64,000 bases of DNA from an uncultured Bacilli bacterium (GCA_934119955.1 CAKOSZ010000001.1:1-64000), one strand, 5' to 3'. Shown: positions 1 to 8,819, counted from the first letter of the stretch. Program-made: numbers and translations. The notes: a model not told the origin generated them from the letters alone.

Positions 1-69
1 AACAACAAGAACAACGACACCAATTACAATAAGAATTTTTTTGGAAATATTTAATTTTCCAATCTTCAT
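1..69 (-). CDS. N-terminus of an unidentified membrane-anchored protein (partial)
   Basis: Only the first 23 codons lie in the window. The reading starts MKIGKLNISKKILIVIG and continues into valines and leucines, a short basic stretch followed by a hydrophobic segment, as in a signal peptide or N-terminal anchor. A strong AGGAGG ribosome-binding site sits just upstream of the ATG. The function cannot be read from this fragment. Confidence 0.6.
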   Translation of the reverse strand, partial: MKIGKLNISKKILIVIGVVVLVV

Positions 70-96
70 AGAATCGCCTCCTCCTTCCTATTTATT

Positions 97-125
97 ATTA
101 TAAGTAAAAAAATCAAGCAAGACAA
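97..125 (-). promoter_or_regulatory. Sigma-A-type promoter for the partial gene at 1-69
   Basis: On the minus strand TTGTCT (120-125) and TATAAT (97-102) are separated by 17 bp, about 30 bp upstream of the start codon at 69. Confidence 0.6.
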
Positions 126-217
126 TATAGTTGCCTTAAAAACCAATGTTTTTAATGGAAACATATTTTTGTTATTAAAAAAATATAGTATAATATCTTT
201 TAAGGAAGTGATAACTT

Positions 218-1945
218 ATGAAATTTAATGAAGTTTTAAACAGATATTTAGAAGAATTAGACTGCACTGCAAAAAAATTGTCAATCGAATCAGGATTAAC
301 TAGATCAGTTATATGTAGATATAGAAGCGGTGAAAGAACGCCTATAAAAAATAGCGAACAACTTAAAAAGCTAACAACTGCTCTTTTTAAAATTGTCAAA
401 GAAAAAGGAATAAGCAAATATACTCTTAATAAAATAGTAAATGACTTTAATAGTACATTTCAAAATGATGACTTTGACTATACTAGTTTTAGTAATAATC
501 TAAATACTTTAATAACATCACTTAATATAAATACTCATGAAATGTCAAAATATATTGTATTTGATGCCTCACATATTTCAAGAATAAGATATGGTAAAGC
601 TAGACCGTCTAATCCAATAGAGTTTTCTAATAAAATATGCGCTTATATTTTTAACAAATATAAAAGTCCTGATGATATAAATAACCTATCTGCTATTATT
701 GGTTGTAAAAAAAGCGATTTAGCAAATAATAAATTTTTTAACACTCTATTTGCTTGGTTAACAAGTGAAGCAACTCCAGTTAAAAGCCAAGTATCTGATT
801 TTTTGTATAATCTTGATTCTTTTAATTTAGATGATTATATAAAAGTAATAAAGTTTGATAAATTAAAAGTTCCTAGTATTCCTTTTTATAAAGCAAAATC
901 AAGACATTATTACGGACTGGAAGAAATGAAAGAAGGAGAATTAAACTTCTTTAAAGCAACTGTTTTGTCAAAGTCAAAAGAAGATATTTTCATGTGTAGT
1001 TATATGCCAATGGAAGATATGGCAGAAGATACTAACTTTGGAAAAAAATGGATGTTTGCAATTGCAATGTGTCTAAAAAAAGGACATCACTTAAATATTA
1101 TCCACAATGTTGATAGACCTTTTAATGAAATGATGTTAGGATTAGAAAGTTGGATACCTATTTATATGACTGGACAAATATCTCCATATTATTTAAAGGA
1201 TTCAAAAAACAATGTATATAGTCATTTAGACTATGTTTCAGGAACTGTAGCATTAACTGGAGAATGCATTAAAGGTTATCATAATAAAGGAATGTATTAT
1301 TTAACAACTAATAAAAATGAAATTAGATACTATAAAGAAAAAAGTGATTTACTTCTTAAAAAAGCAAAACCACTTATGGAAATCTATAAAGAAAATAACA
1401 TAAGAGAATATAAATTATTTCTTAAAAAAGATGAAAATATAATATGTGATAGAACAAGATATCTTTCTGCTCTACCTTTATTTACAATAACTGATGAACT
1501 ACTAATTAAAATATTAAAAAGAAATAAACTTTCTAAAAATGATATTGACAAAATAATTAAATATAAGAATGAAGAATTAAAATATATGAATAATGTTTTC
1601 AAAAAGAATAAAGTAAACGATTATATTTATGTAATAAAAGAAAATGAGTTTAAAAATGATACTCCATCACTTTCTCTAAATAATTTATTCATAGATAAAA
1701 AAATAAATTATACCTATAAAGAGTATATGGAACATTTGAAACAAACTAATGAATACACAACAAAAGTAAATAATTATGAAATAAACTATGTAGATAACAA
1801 GACATTTAAAAATATAACTATAACATTTATTAAAAATCATTATGTAATTATTTCAAAAAGTTCTAATCCAACTATACATTTTGTTATTGAACATCCAAAG
1901 TTAGTTGAAGCTATTGAAAATTTTAATCCACTTATAAAGGAATAA
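218..1945 (+). CDS. Large HTH-domain protein of unknown function (XRE-like N-terminus)
   Basis: This 575-residue protein has an XRE-like helix-turn-helix near residues 15-40 and a second, similar segment near residues 95-135 (DASHISRIRYGKARPSNP). The remaining ~400 residues, including a block with HNVDRPFNEMMLGLESW, belong to no family I can name with certainty; similar HTH proteins occur in gut Bacillota. The start is supported by AAGGAAG 10 bp upstream of the ATG, and a possible TATAAT -10 is at 189-194 with only a weak -35. A broken class B sortase gene follows directly on the same strand. A DNA-binding regulator is likely, but its target is unknown. Confidence 0.7.
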   Translation: MKFNEVLNRYLEELDCTAKKLSIESGLTRSVICRYRSGERTPIKNSEQLKKLTTALFKIVKEKGISKYTLNKIVNDFNSTFQNDDFDYTSFSNNLNTLITSLNINTHEMSKYIVFDASHISRIRYGKARPSNPIEFSNKICAYIFNKYKSPDDINNLSAIIGCKKSDLANNKFFNTLFAWLTSEATPVKSQVSDFLYNLDSFNLDDYIKVIKFDKLKVPSIPFYKAKSRHYYGLEEMKEGELNFFKATVLSKSKEDIFMCSYMPMEDMAEDTNFGKKWMFAIAMCLKKGHHLNIIHNVDRPFNEMMLGLESWIPIYMTGQISPYYLKDSKNNVYSHLDYVSGTVALTGECIKGYHNKGMYYLTTNKNEIRYYKEKSDLLLKKAKPLMEIYKENNIREYKLFLKKDENIICDRTRYLSALPLFTITDELLIKILKRNKLSKNDIDKIIKYKNEELKYMNNVFKKNKVNDYIYVIKENEFKNDTPSLSLNNLFIDKKINYTYKEYMEHLKQTNEYTTKVNNYEINYVDNKTFKNITITFIKNHYVIISKSSNPTIHFVIEHPKLVEAIENFNPLIKE

Positions 1946-1950
1946 ATAAT

Positions 1951-2515
1951 ACGAATAAAAAGAAAAAAAACTTAAAGGGAAAAATATAATAATTATTTTA
2001 ATATTTACTACACTTATTATAACCTTAATAATATCTATATTTAATATAATTAAATGGAAAATAGATTCTAATAAAACTAACGAAAAAATTACAAATATTC
2101 AATATGATATAGATGTAGATAAAGTTGAAGATACAGAAAATATAAAGATAATAAAATCAGTTTTAGAACCACCTAAAGAAAATCCTTATTGGGATTATAT
2201 AAATATGAATATGATAAATGTTGATTTTAATGATTTAAAAAGAACTAATCCAGATGTTGTTAGTTGAGTAAAAGTAAATGGTACAAATAATAATTATCCT
2301 TTTGTTCAAGTAAATGATAACAAATATTATCTTACACATAGTTTTAATAAATCATATAATGCAGCAGGATGGGTATTTTTAGCTACTAAAAATGTAGAAA
2401 AAAAGTGGACTACTAGATACCCTAATTGGGATATGATTTATAATGAACTTAATATTTTATATCCTGAACGATTAATTTGATCTTTGAAAATTATTCAATT
2501 TATGTTATTATTATA
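1951..2515 (+). pseudogene. Class B sortase, degraded
   Basis: Reading the frame that begins at 1983 gives an N-terminal membrane segment (ILIFTTLIITLIISIFNI), then PYWDYINMNMINVDFNDLK, NPDVVS-stop-VKVNGTNNNYPFVQ and YYLTHSFNKSYNAAGWVF, which is the pattern of class B sortases that join surface proteins to peptidoglycan. Defects are clear. The expected ATG reads ACG (1951) and lies in a different frame, an in-frame TGA (2265-2267) replaces the tryptophan of the conserved GW-type motif, and a second TGA (2478) ends the reading before the catalytic cysteine and arginine region. The other tryptophans here use TGG, so TGA is a nonsense codon, not a recoded one. Confidence 0.75.
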
Positions 2516-2619
2516 GTAACAAAAAGAGACTGATATAATCAATCTCAAATATCTTTATTACCATGGATTGGTAACTTTACACAAAGTTTTTTACACTCTC
2601 CTTGAATACATTATAGACA

Positions 2620-3570
2620 TTAATTATTTAAAAAATTCATTACTAAATCAATTAATATTTCTTTTTCTTTTGGATTAGACTGAGCTATTAATAATGTAAT
2701 TGCAACAAGTGTATTATTATCAATAACTTGTTTATTCTCATTATATAAAATATTATAAAAATCAAGAAAATAAATAAATAAAGTTGCAGCAATTCTTTTA
2801 TTTCCATCAATAAAAGTATGATCCTTAGTAATTAAATAAAGAAAATTAGCCGCCTTTTCTTGAATAGTAGGATACAAATCATTACCATCAAAAGATTGAT
2901 ATATTGTATTTATAATTGTTTTTAAACCACTATTTCTTTCAAGAGCAAATAAATTACTATCATTATTAAATTTAAGTTTATTAACAATATCTATACAATC
3001 TTCATAAGTAATCTTTTGCTTATTCTTAGTACCACTTGGTTTAGTTATTCTTCTATGATCATAATCATCAAGTAAATTTAAGGCACTTGAATAATTATTT
3101 ATTACTTTAATTATTTCTCTTGCTTCATCATCTTTCAATTCAGTATCAATTCTACCTGCAATATCTATTAATTTAACTGTTTTTTCAAGATATTCTAATC
3201 TTTTTTGATTAACTGCATAACCTTTAATCATATAATCTTTTAAAACATTAGTTGCCCATTTTCTAAATACTATACCTTGTTTACTATTAACACGATATCC
3301 AACGGAAATAATCATATCAAGATTATAAAATGGTATATTCCTGGCTACTTCTCTTTTTCCTTCTTTTCGAACCTGTCGAAAATCCTGACAGGTTGAGTTT
3401 TTATCAAGTTCACCATCATTATAAATATTATTAATATGTTCAATTATATTGGTTCTTGATGAATTAAATAACTCAGCCATTTGTTGCTGAGATAACCATA
3501 CAGTCTCATCTTTCATATTAACTTCAAGTTTCACATTTTGATTTTCAAATAGTATAATTTCATTTTTCAT
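2620..3570 (-). CDS. RhuM-Fic/Doc fusion protein
   Basis: Residues 1-135 match the RhuM family (VWLSQQQMAELFNSSRTNI, then FYNLDMIISVGYRVNS and FRKWATNVLKDYMIKGYAV). Residues ~180-316 are a Fic/Doc domain with the active-site motif HTFIDGNKRIAATLF, the HxFxDxNKR signature of Doc-like enzymes. Fic/Doc proteins usually move AMP or phosphate onto target proteins and often act as toxins. The ATG has a good ribosome-binding site (GGGAGGAATAAAT). The gene lies just downstream of the serine recombinase on the same strand, so it is probably element cargo. A second RhuM protein without Fic is at 62638-63663. No separate antitoxin is evident. Confidence 0.85.
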   Translation of the reverse strand: MKNEIILFENQNVKLEVNMKDETVWLSQQQMAELFNSSRTNIIEHINNIYNDGELDKNSTCQDFRQVRKEGKREVARNIPFYNLDMIISVGYRVNSKQGIVFRKWATNVLKDYMIKGYAVNQKRLEYLEKTVKLIDIAGRIDTELKDDEAREIIKVINNYSSALNLLDDYDHRRITKPSGTKNKQKITYEDCIDIVNKLKFNNDSNLFALERNSGLKTIINTIYQSFDGNDLYPTIQEKAANFLYLITKDHTFIDGNKRIAATLFIYFLDFYNILYNENKQVIDNNTLVAITLLIAQSNPKEKEILIDLVMNFLNN

Positions 3571-3617
3571 ATATTTATTCCTCCCTTACTGTTATATTTG
3601 AAATTAAAATTATTTTT

Positions 3618-5219
3618 TTATTTAAAATTCCATTTAATTTGTATATTTCTACTATTAGTTTTTTTATCAACTTTTCCTATATAAATCTTATCTATAAATT
3701 CTTCTATAATAATTCTATTTAATTTAGTAAATTCTTTATATTTAGATAAAATAGGTTTTTGATTATTATTTAAATCTTTTTCTTGATAATATAAAATTTC
3801 TTTATCAAGATTTTTAATTTTAGTTATGTTTATTTCTTTTTCATTTTCATATTTATTTGCTAATTCCTTAAATTGCCAAACACTAATTATTTTATTTACC
3901 TTATCTTCATAAAGACATTTTAAATAATTACTTATCTTAGTTAAATCCATAAGAATACTCTTTTTTTCTTTTTCTAATAAATCTATTTTATCTAAAAATT
4001 CATTTTTGTTTTTATAAAGTATTTTTTTTTGTAAAAATAATTCATCATAGTATTTAATAGTTATTTTATTTATTTCTTTTAAAATAATATTTTCTAATTC
4101 ATCATAGCGAATAGAATTTTTATTAGAACAGTTATTATTTTCATGTTTAGAACATACTAAATATTCATGTTTATTAGAATTTTTCTTTCGCATATAACTT
4201 TTACATTCAAAACAAAATATTTTTCCAGAAAATAAATGAATAATTTCTGTTCTTTTCATTGGCTTAGTTCTTTCTTTAATTGCATTTTGAACTTTTTCAA
4301 ATGTTTCTTTATCAATAATTGGTTCATGAGTATTCTCTACTTTTATCCATTTATTTTTAGGTTTATTTATTATTTTATGATTTTTATAACTAATTGTAGT
4401 TCTTTTACCTTGAATAAGATTACCTAAATATATTTCATTAGTTAAAATGTTTTTAACTGCCAAAGCATTCCATTTAATATCTTCTCTTGGCTTGTTGCTA
4501 ACTACATTTAATTTAATACCTTTTTTATACTTATATAAAGATGGACTAGGAATATTATTAGAATTTAAATACTTAGATATTCCCATAAATCCTAATCCCA
4601 TTAAATATAAATTATATATTTCTTTAACAATAATTGCTGCCTCTCTATCAACAACTAATTTATTATTATCCTCTTTAAATACTTCATAACCAAATACAGC
4701 AAACGGAGATATGAATTCCCCTTGCTTCATCTTGGAATTAAAAGCACTTCTAATATTATTTGAAACATCTTCTAAATACCACTCATTAACAAGACCATTA
4801 ATTTGTCTTGATTTTTTATTACCTAAAACTAAGGTATCAGCATTATCACTTATTCCAATAAATCTAATATTCCACTCTAAAAACTTATTATTTATATATC
4901 TTTCAACAATTTCCATATCTCTTGAAAACCTTGATTGACTTTTACATAATACTATATCTAATCTATGATTTTCACAATCTTTGATAAGTCTTTCAAACTC
5001 AGGTCTATATGTTCCAGCACCTGACAGGTCTTCATCTACATATTCATCAATTAATTTAAAATTAGAGTTTTTTGCAATATAATCTAAAAGCATATTTCTT
5101 TGATTTTTTATAGATTCACTTACCTCATCTTTTTTATCCTTATCTTCTTGGGATAATCTTAAATATATTCCTACTCTTAGTTTTTTTATATTATCCACTT
5201 TAATTATCCTTTTCACCAT
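3618..5219 (-). CDS. Large serine recombinase (integrase 1)
   Basis: At 533 residues this has the layout of a large serine recombinase: a resolvase catalytic domain with nucleophile Ser23 in RVGIYLRLSQEDKD and a conserved SQSRFSRDMEIVERYI helix, a recombinase domain near 170-290, a zinc-ribbon (CFECKSYM ... CSKHENNNC) and a C-terminal coiled coil near 385-480. Such enzymes integrate and excise elements at short att sites without leaving duplications. The ATG overlaps the end of a 40-codon ORF (5200-5322). The enzyme is the likely mover of the DNA that truncates the ABC ATPase at 6388. Confidence 0.93.
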   Translation of the reverse strand: MVKRIIKVDNIKKLRVGIYLRLSQEDKDKKDEVSESIKNQRNMLLDYIAKNSNFKLIDEYVDEDLSGAGTYRPEFERLIKDCENHRLDIVLCKSQSRFSRDMEIVERYINNKFLEWNIRFIGISDNADTLVLGNKKSRQINGLVNEWYLEDVSNNIRSAFNSKMKQGEFISPFAVFGYEVFKEDNNKLVVDREAAIIVKEIYNLYLMGLGFMGISKYLNSNNIPSPSLYKYKKGIKLNVVSNKPREDIKWNALAVKNILTNEIYLGNLIQGKRTTISYKNHKIINKPKNKWIKVENTHEPIIDKETFEKVQNAIKERTKPMKRTEIIHLFSGKIFCFECKSYMRKKNSNKHEYLVCSKHENNNCSNKNSIRYDELENIILKEINKITIKYYDELFLQKKILYKNKNEFLDKIDLLEKEKKSILMDLTKISNYLKCLYEDKVNKIISVWQFKELANKYENEKEINITKIKNLDKEILYYQEKDLNNNQKPILSKYKEFTKLNRIIIEEFIDKIYIGKVDKKTNSRNIQIKWNFK

Positions 5220-5322
5220 AATAATTAAATTCTACTCTATAAATAATATTTAATAACTTCTCATTAACTATTTTTTTAATATCAAAAACTAAATTCTCAT
5301 CAGATGATATTACATACTTCAA
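5200..5322 (-). CDS. 40-residue ORF overlapping the recombinase start
   Basis: A TTG start preceded by a G-rich stretch (GGGGGG) opens a 40-codon frame beginning (M)KYVISSDENLVFDIKKIV and ending in GEKDN. Its stop lies 18 bp inside the recombinase gene, so the two would be translationally coupled. Codon use resembles the neighbours. It is not recognised; a small regulator of the recombinase is possible, and a chance ORF cannot be excluded. Confidence 0.4.
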   Translation of the reverse strand: MKYVISSDENLVFDIKKIVNEKLLNIIYRVEFNYYGEKDN

Positions 5323-5374
5323 AATACCCCCCCTAATCTAATATAAATATATTAAATTAAAGACTACTTTAAAC

Positions 5375-5614
5375 CTATTTATCAATTTTAGTTATTTTTA
5401 AAGTATAACCAAAAGGTTTTAATATTTTAATTAAAGTATTAATTTGAGGATGTTTTGTTCTATTTTCAATAACTGCTATCATTTCTCTTACTACATGTGC
5501 TTCTTCTGCCATTTGTTTTTGGGTAAGCCCCAGTTCATTTCTTAATTTAATAAAATCACATATCAAATTATATTCTAAATTCATAACTTCTATTTCTTCA
5601 TTCATTTTTTTCAT
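5375..5614 (-). CDS. XRE-family HTH regulator, antitoxin-like
   Basis: This 79-residue protein has an XRE helix-turn-helix, LGLTQKQMAEEAHVVREMIA followed by IENRTKHPQINTLIKILKPFG, near residues 27-70. Size and sequence are typical of HigA-type antitoxins and small element repressors. It lies 11 bp downstream of the 221-residue gene 5626-6291 and in the same direction, so the two are probably one operon. The inverted repeat at 6328-6345, over the operon promoter, is a plausible binding site. Confidence 0.8.
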   Translation of the reverse strand: MKKMNEEIEVMNLEYNLICDFIKLRNELGLTQKQMAEEAHVVREMIAVIENRTKHPQINTLIKILKPFGYTLKITKIDK

Positions 5615-5625
5615 TATTTGTCCCC

Positions 5626-6291
5626 TTAATCAACTAATCCAAATACTACTGTACTTTTTAAATCATTTTTTAAAGATTTTCTAAAAAAATAATTTAAATG
5701 TTTCATTGTAAAACTAATATCTTTACTATAAGTTTTATAATTATCCAAGCAAAGTGAAATTATTTTTAACTTCATATGAAAATTCATAGGATTAATATCA
5801 GCATCAAATAATAATTTATCACTTAAATCTTTACAAAACAAATTATTTTTCCAAGATAAATTAATCTCACTTTCATCCATAAAGTTTTCTAAAAAATATT
5901 CATAACTATTTTCATCAATTATTCCAAATCTTTTTTTATAATCTCTCTTTATTCTTAAATCAAAATGATTTTTTAAATAATCAACTACTTGTTTTTTTGC
6001 CTCTTTATAAGAATTATAACATTTATCTCTAATAGCATCTATATTTAAATGAAAATAATATATAAATAGATAAAAATCAGTTAATTCTAGAAATAAATCC
6101 TTTAAATTTGTATTAGCAACATCTTCTTTTAAATATAAACACATATAATTATCATCATTTCTACTAACTTCATAATATTTTAAATTAAAAAATTTATCAA
6201 TTCTTTTTAAGATATCATCTTTATATTTTTGCAAATTATTACCTTTAATTTCTATTCTTGTTATTAAACCACAACAAACAAATTTTCCCAT
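5626..6291 (-). CDS. Unrecognised 221-residue protein paired with an XRE regulator
   Basis: I recognise no family. The protein is soluble, rich in aromatic, lysine and aspartate residues, with no signal peptide or membrane segment, and starts MGKFVCCGLITRIEIKGNN. The ATG follows GAGGTGAATT. It is the first gene after a promoter with an overlapping inverted repeat and is followed by an antitoxin-like HTH gene. By position it could be a toxin, an element regulator or an excision accessory protein; the sequence alone does not decide. Confidence 0.65.
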   Translation of the reverse strand: MGKFVCCGLITRIEIKGNNLQKYKDDILKRIDKFFNLKYYEVSRNDDNYMCLYLKEDVANTNLKDLFLELTDFYLFIYYFHLNIDAIRDKCYNSYKEAKKQVVDYLKNHFDLRIKRDYKKRFGIIDENSYEYFLENFMDESEINLSWKNNLFCKDLSDKLLFDADINPMNFHMKLKIISLCLDNYKTYSKDISFTMKHLNYFFRKSLKNDLKSTVVFGLVD

Positions 6292-6306
6292 AATTCACCT
6301 CAAATA

Positions 6307-6345
6307 CATAATAAATGATTTTTCTTTTGTAGTCAATAGACTACA
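6307..6345 (-). promoter_or_regulatory. Promoter with overlapping perfect inverted repeat for 6291-5375 operon
   Basis: On the minus strand TTGACT and TATTAT are separated by 17 bp, ending a few bases before the GAGGTG ribosome-binding site. A perfect inverted repeat TGTAGTC-AATA-GACTACA (6328-6345) covers the -35 region, and a related TTGTCTACA lies at 6372-6380. This is the arrangement of an autorepressed promoter. Confidence 0.6.
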
Positions 6346-6387
6346 TTTAAATTTTAAATTTTTTTTATAATTTGTCTACATTATATT

Positions 6388-6729
6388 CAAAGAGTTGCTT
6401 TAATTAGGACTCTTGCAACTAACCCAGATATCTTACTTTTAGATGAACCATATAGTGCTCTTGATTACCAAACTCGTTTAATGTTATCAAATGACTTATA
6501 TAAAATAATTAAAAATGAAGGTAAAACTGTTTTAATGATAACACATGATATAGCAGAAGCAATAAGCATGGCTGATAGAATAGTTGTTTTAAGTAAAAGA
6601 CCTTGTCAAATTAAAACTATCTACGATGTGAAACTAACTAATAAAAGTATTCCAACTAATAATAGAAAAGCTCCTGAATTTAGTTATTACTATGATTTGA
6701 TATGGAGGAATTTAGATGTTAACATATAG
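6388..6729 (+). pseudogene. ABC transporter ATPase, N-terminally truncated (SsuB/TauB type)
   Basis: The remaining frame starts at the end of the signature helix (QRVALIRTLATNPDIL), then has Walker B LLLDEP, D-loop SALD, H-loop THD and the family's C-terminal tail, ending 14 bp inside the permease gene. Walker A and the signature motif are missing, so the protein cannot hydrolyse ATP. The best match is the ATPase of nitrate/sulfonate/taurine or pyrimidine-precursor importers. A possible cognate substrate-binding protein is at 47433-48410. The left edge is the boundary of element 1. Confidence 0.85.
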
Positions 6730-7335
6730 TAAAGAACATTTATCTTTTTTAAAAAAAATAAAAAGAAGAAAATGCTTAATTTATTTAAATCAAATATTAA
6801 TTATAATAATATTTTTCTTAATATGGGAATTACTTAGTAGATTAAATCTTATTAATACTTTTCTTTTCTCATCACCTAGTAATATAATAAAAACTATTAG
6901 TAATTTAATAAGTTCTAATAATTTTACAAGTCATTGTTTAGTAACCTTAAAAGAAATAATAGTAAGTTTTACTTTATCACTTGGAATAGGTTTTATAATA
7001 GCAACCATTTTATGGTGGAATGACTTCTTAGCCAAAGTAATTGATCCTTATTTAACTATTTTAAATTCCTTACCAAAAGTTGCTCTTGGTCCGTTAATAA
7101 TAATTTGGGTAGGTGCAAGTTATTCTTCTATTATAGTTATGAGTTTAATGATTTCTTTATTTATTACTATTATTAATTTATATACTAGTTTTACAAGTAC
7201 TGATAAAAACTTTATTTTTCTTTTAAAAAGTTTAAAAGCCAGTAAATATCAAATATATAAAGAAATTATTTTAAAAGCCAATTTAAGAAATATTTTAAAT
7301 ACAATGAAAATAAATATTAGCATGAATTTAATAGG
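6716..7335 (+). pseudogene. ABC transporter permease, N-terminal part, interrupted (SsuC/TauC type)
   Basis: About 206 residues remain of a BPD_transp_1 permease of the SsuC/TauC type: a first membrane segment (LIIIIFFLIWELLSR), SSPSNIIKTI, then the EAA-type cytoplasmic loop region ending NTMKINISMNLIG. After ATA-GG at 7331-7335 the frame runs into element 2 and stops at 7373-7375. The missing end, VIMGELLVSKSGIGYLIMYG, resumes at 11860 in the frame expected after precise excision. The ATG overlaps the truncated ATPase gene, so the two were one operon. Confidence 0.9.
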
Positions 7336-7371
7336 GCAAGTGGTGCAATGGCGAGAAAATATTTTAAAAAT

Positions 7372-8718
7372 TTAAGATATCTTATAAAATATCTCTATAT
7401 CATTATCAGTTACCACAACTTTATCAACAATGTGCATAATTATTATTCTTTTTTCTTCAAATGTCATTTTATTCCAAGTAGTTTGTAGATTTCTTATCTT
7501 TTCTAATGATCCTCTATTATGATCTTCATTATTTTTAGCATTATCAATTATCTCTAATATTGATTTTCTTTCTTGTTCTAATTCTTCGATTTTCTTTTTA
7601 GTGTCAAGAACTGCAATACCATCTGAAATAAAATTAATTAAGTTATTGATTTGTAAGCTTATCTTTGATAATCTTTTTTCATATTCATTAATAACATCTA
7701 CTTGTGTAATTTCGTATTTTTCTCTAAACATTTCTTCATCAAGTGCCATTGAAAATAAATTTTCTAATATTACATCTTCAATTTCAAATGAGTCCCATCT
7801 TTTATTTTTGCAATTAGGGTCTTTAATAAATTTTGGTTTGCTTTTTTGTTGAGAATAGCAATAACAAATCAACCTTTTTCCCCATTTTTGATATCTATAC
7901 TTTGCACCACAATGTCCACAAAATATTTTTCCTGATAACAAATAATGACTTTCGGTTCTTGCTTTACTTCGTAGTTTATTAGTTTCTATTATTTTATTAT
8001 GTAATTCTTCTGATATTACTGCTTGATGTTTTCCTTCAAACTCTTGATCTTTATATGGTACAATACCTAATGTTCTTCTTGAAAGTATCCTTTTTTCTAT
8101 CATACTTTCATCCATGCCAACTATATTACTAATTTTTACAAAACTATAACCATTTAAATAAAGATTTATCATTTTATGTAACAACTCTACTTGTTCTGGT
8201 ACAGGAATTAAAGTTCCTGTATTTTTATCATAGCTATAAGGAAATGGATCTTTGCCTCCACCTTTCCAATATCCATTTTCAGCTCTTTTTTGTATACCAA
8301 TTTTTGTTCTTTCAAGTATTGTTTCTCTTTCAAGTTGTGCGAATATTGATAAAACACCGACCATAGCTTTGCCAAATGGAGTTGTAGTATCGAAGTTTTC
8401 TCTCACAGAAACAAAACCAACATTATATTTATTAAATACCTCTTCAATTAAATATAAAGTATCTTTTTGACTTCTTGATATTCTATCTAGTTTAAATACA
8501 ATTACACAATCTATCTTATGTTCTTTAACATCTCTTATGAGTTTTTGAATAGCTGGTCGTTCCAAGTCTTTACCACTATAACCACCATCTACATAATATT
8601 CATACTCGGTAAATTCTTTTGCTTTAGCATAGTTTAATAAAAATTCTTTCTGTGCATCAATCGAATAACCCTCTAATTGAATATCAGTTGAAACTCTAGC
8701 ATATAATCCTGCTTTTAT
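7372..8718 (-). CDS. Serine recombinase (integrase 2), non-standard start codon
   Basis: The full frame has a resolvase domain starting IKAGLYARVSTDIQLEGYSI with nucleophile Ser10, the CVIVFKLDRISRSQKDTLYL helix, a recombinase domain, a zinc ribbon (CGHCGAKY ... CKNKR) and a C-terminal coiled coil. The expected start reads ATA (8716-8718), eight bases after AGGAGG; the first ordinary start in frame is a TTG at codon ~52, which would remove the catalytic serine. Either ATA (or a nearby ATT/GTT) is used at low efficiency, or the gene has lost its start. It lies right at the element's left end, as integrases usually do. Confidence 0.85.
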   Translation of the reverse strand: MKAGLYARVSTDIQLEGYSIDAQKEFLLNYAKAKEFTEYEYYVDGGYSGKDLERPAIQKLIRDVKEHKIDCVIVFKLDRISRSQKDTLYLIEEVFNKYNVGFVSVRENFDTTTPFGKAMVGVLSIFAQLERETILERTKIGIQKRAENGYWKGGGKDPFPYSYDKNTGTLIPVPEQVELLHKMINLYLNGYSFVKISNIVGMDESMIEKRILSRRTLGIVPYKDQEFEGKHQAVISEELHNKIIETNKLRSKARTESHYLLSGKIFCGHCGAKYRYQKWGKRLICYCYSQQKSKPKFIKDPNCKNKRWDSFEIEDVILENLFSMALDEEMFREKYEITQVDVINEYEKRLSKISLQINNLINFISDGIAVLDTKKKIEELEQERKSILEIIDNAKNNEDHNRGSLEKIRNLQTTWNKMTFEEKRIIIMHIVDKVVVTDNDIEIFYKIS

Positions 8719-8819
8719 AACAATTACCTCCTTTTAACTATAAAAGCATTCATATCCTATTTTTGATTGCTCTTATAGCATAACATACATTTAGCAGTTT
8801 GTGTCCTTAATCAAAAAAT

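Larger units (their letters stand above)
1..6387. mobile_element. Serine-recombinase element 1 (right end; left end outside the window)
   Basis: The reading frame of an ABC ATPase starts abruptly at 6388 inside its signature-motif region (QRVALIRTLATNPDILLLDEP), with element-type DNA to its left. The missing N-terminal two thirds is nowhere in 1-6387. The stretch carries a large serine recombinase, a RhuM-Fic protein, an HTH/unknown pair and a degraded sortase. The right boundary is clear. How far left the element extends, and whether the leftmost genes belong to it, is inference. Confidence 0.55.

Noticed and set aside
2265..2267. TGA at a conserved tryptophan, suggesting TGA is read as Trp (code 4)
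   Set aside because: TGG is used for Trp throughout, including four times in the same sortase remnant, and TGA serves as a normal stop in nrdD, yabG, murD and others. The gene has further defects, so it is a pseudogene.
2570..2606. Possible terminal inverted repeat of an IS256-family insertion sequence (ACACAAAGTTTTTTACACTCTCC)
   Set aside because: It resembles such ends from memory, but there is no partner repeat and no transposase fragment nearby, so it is not supported.
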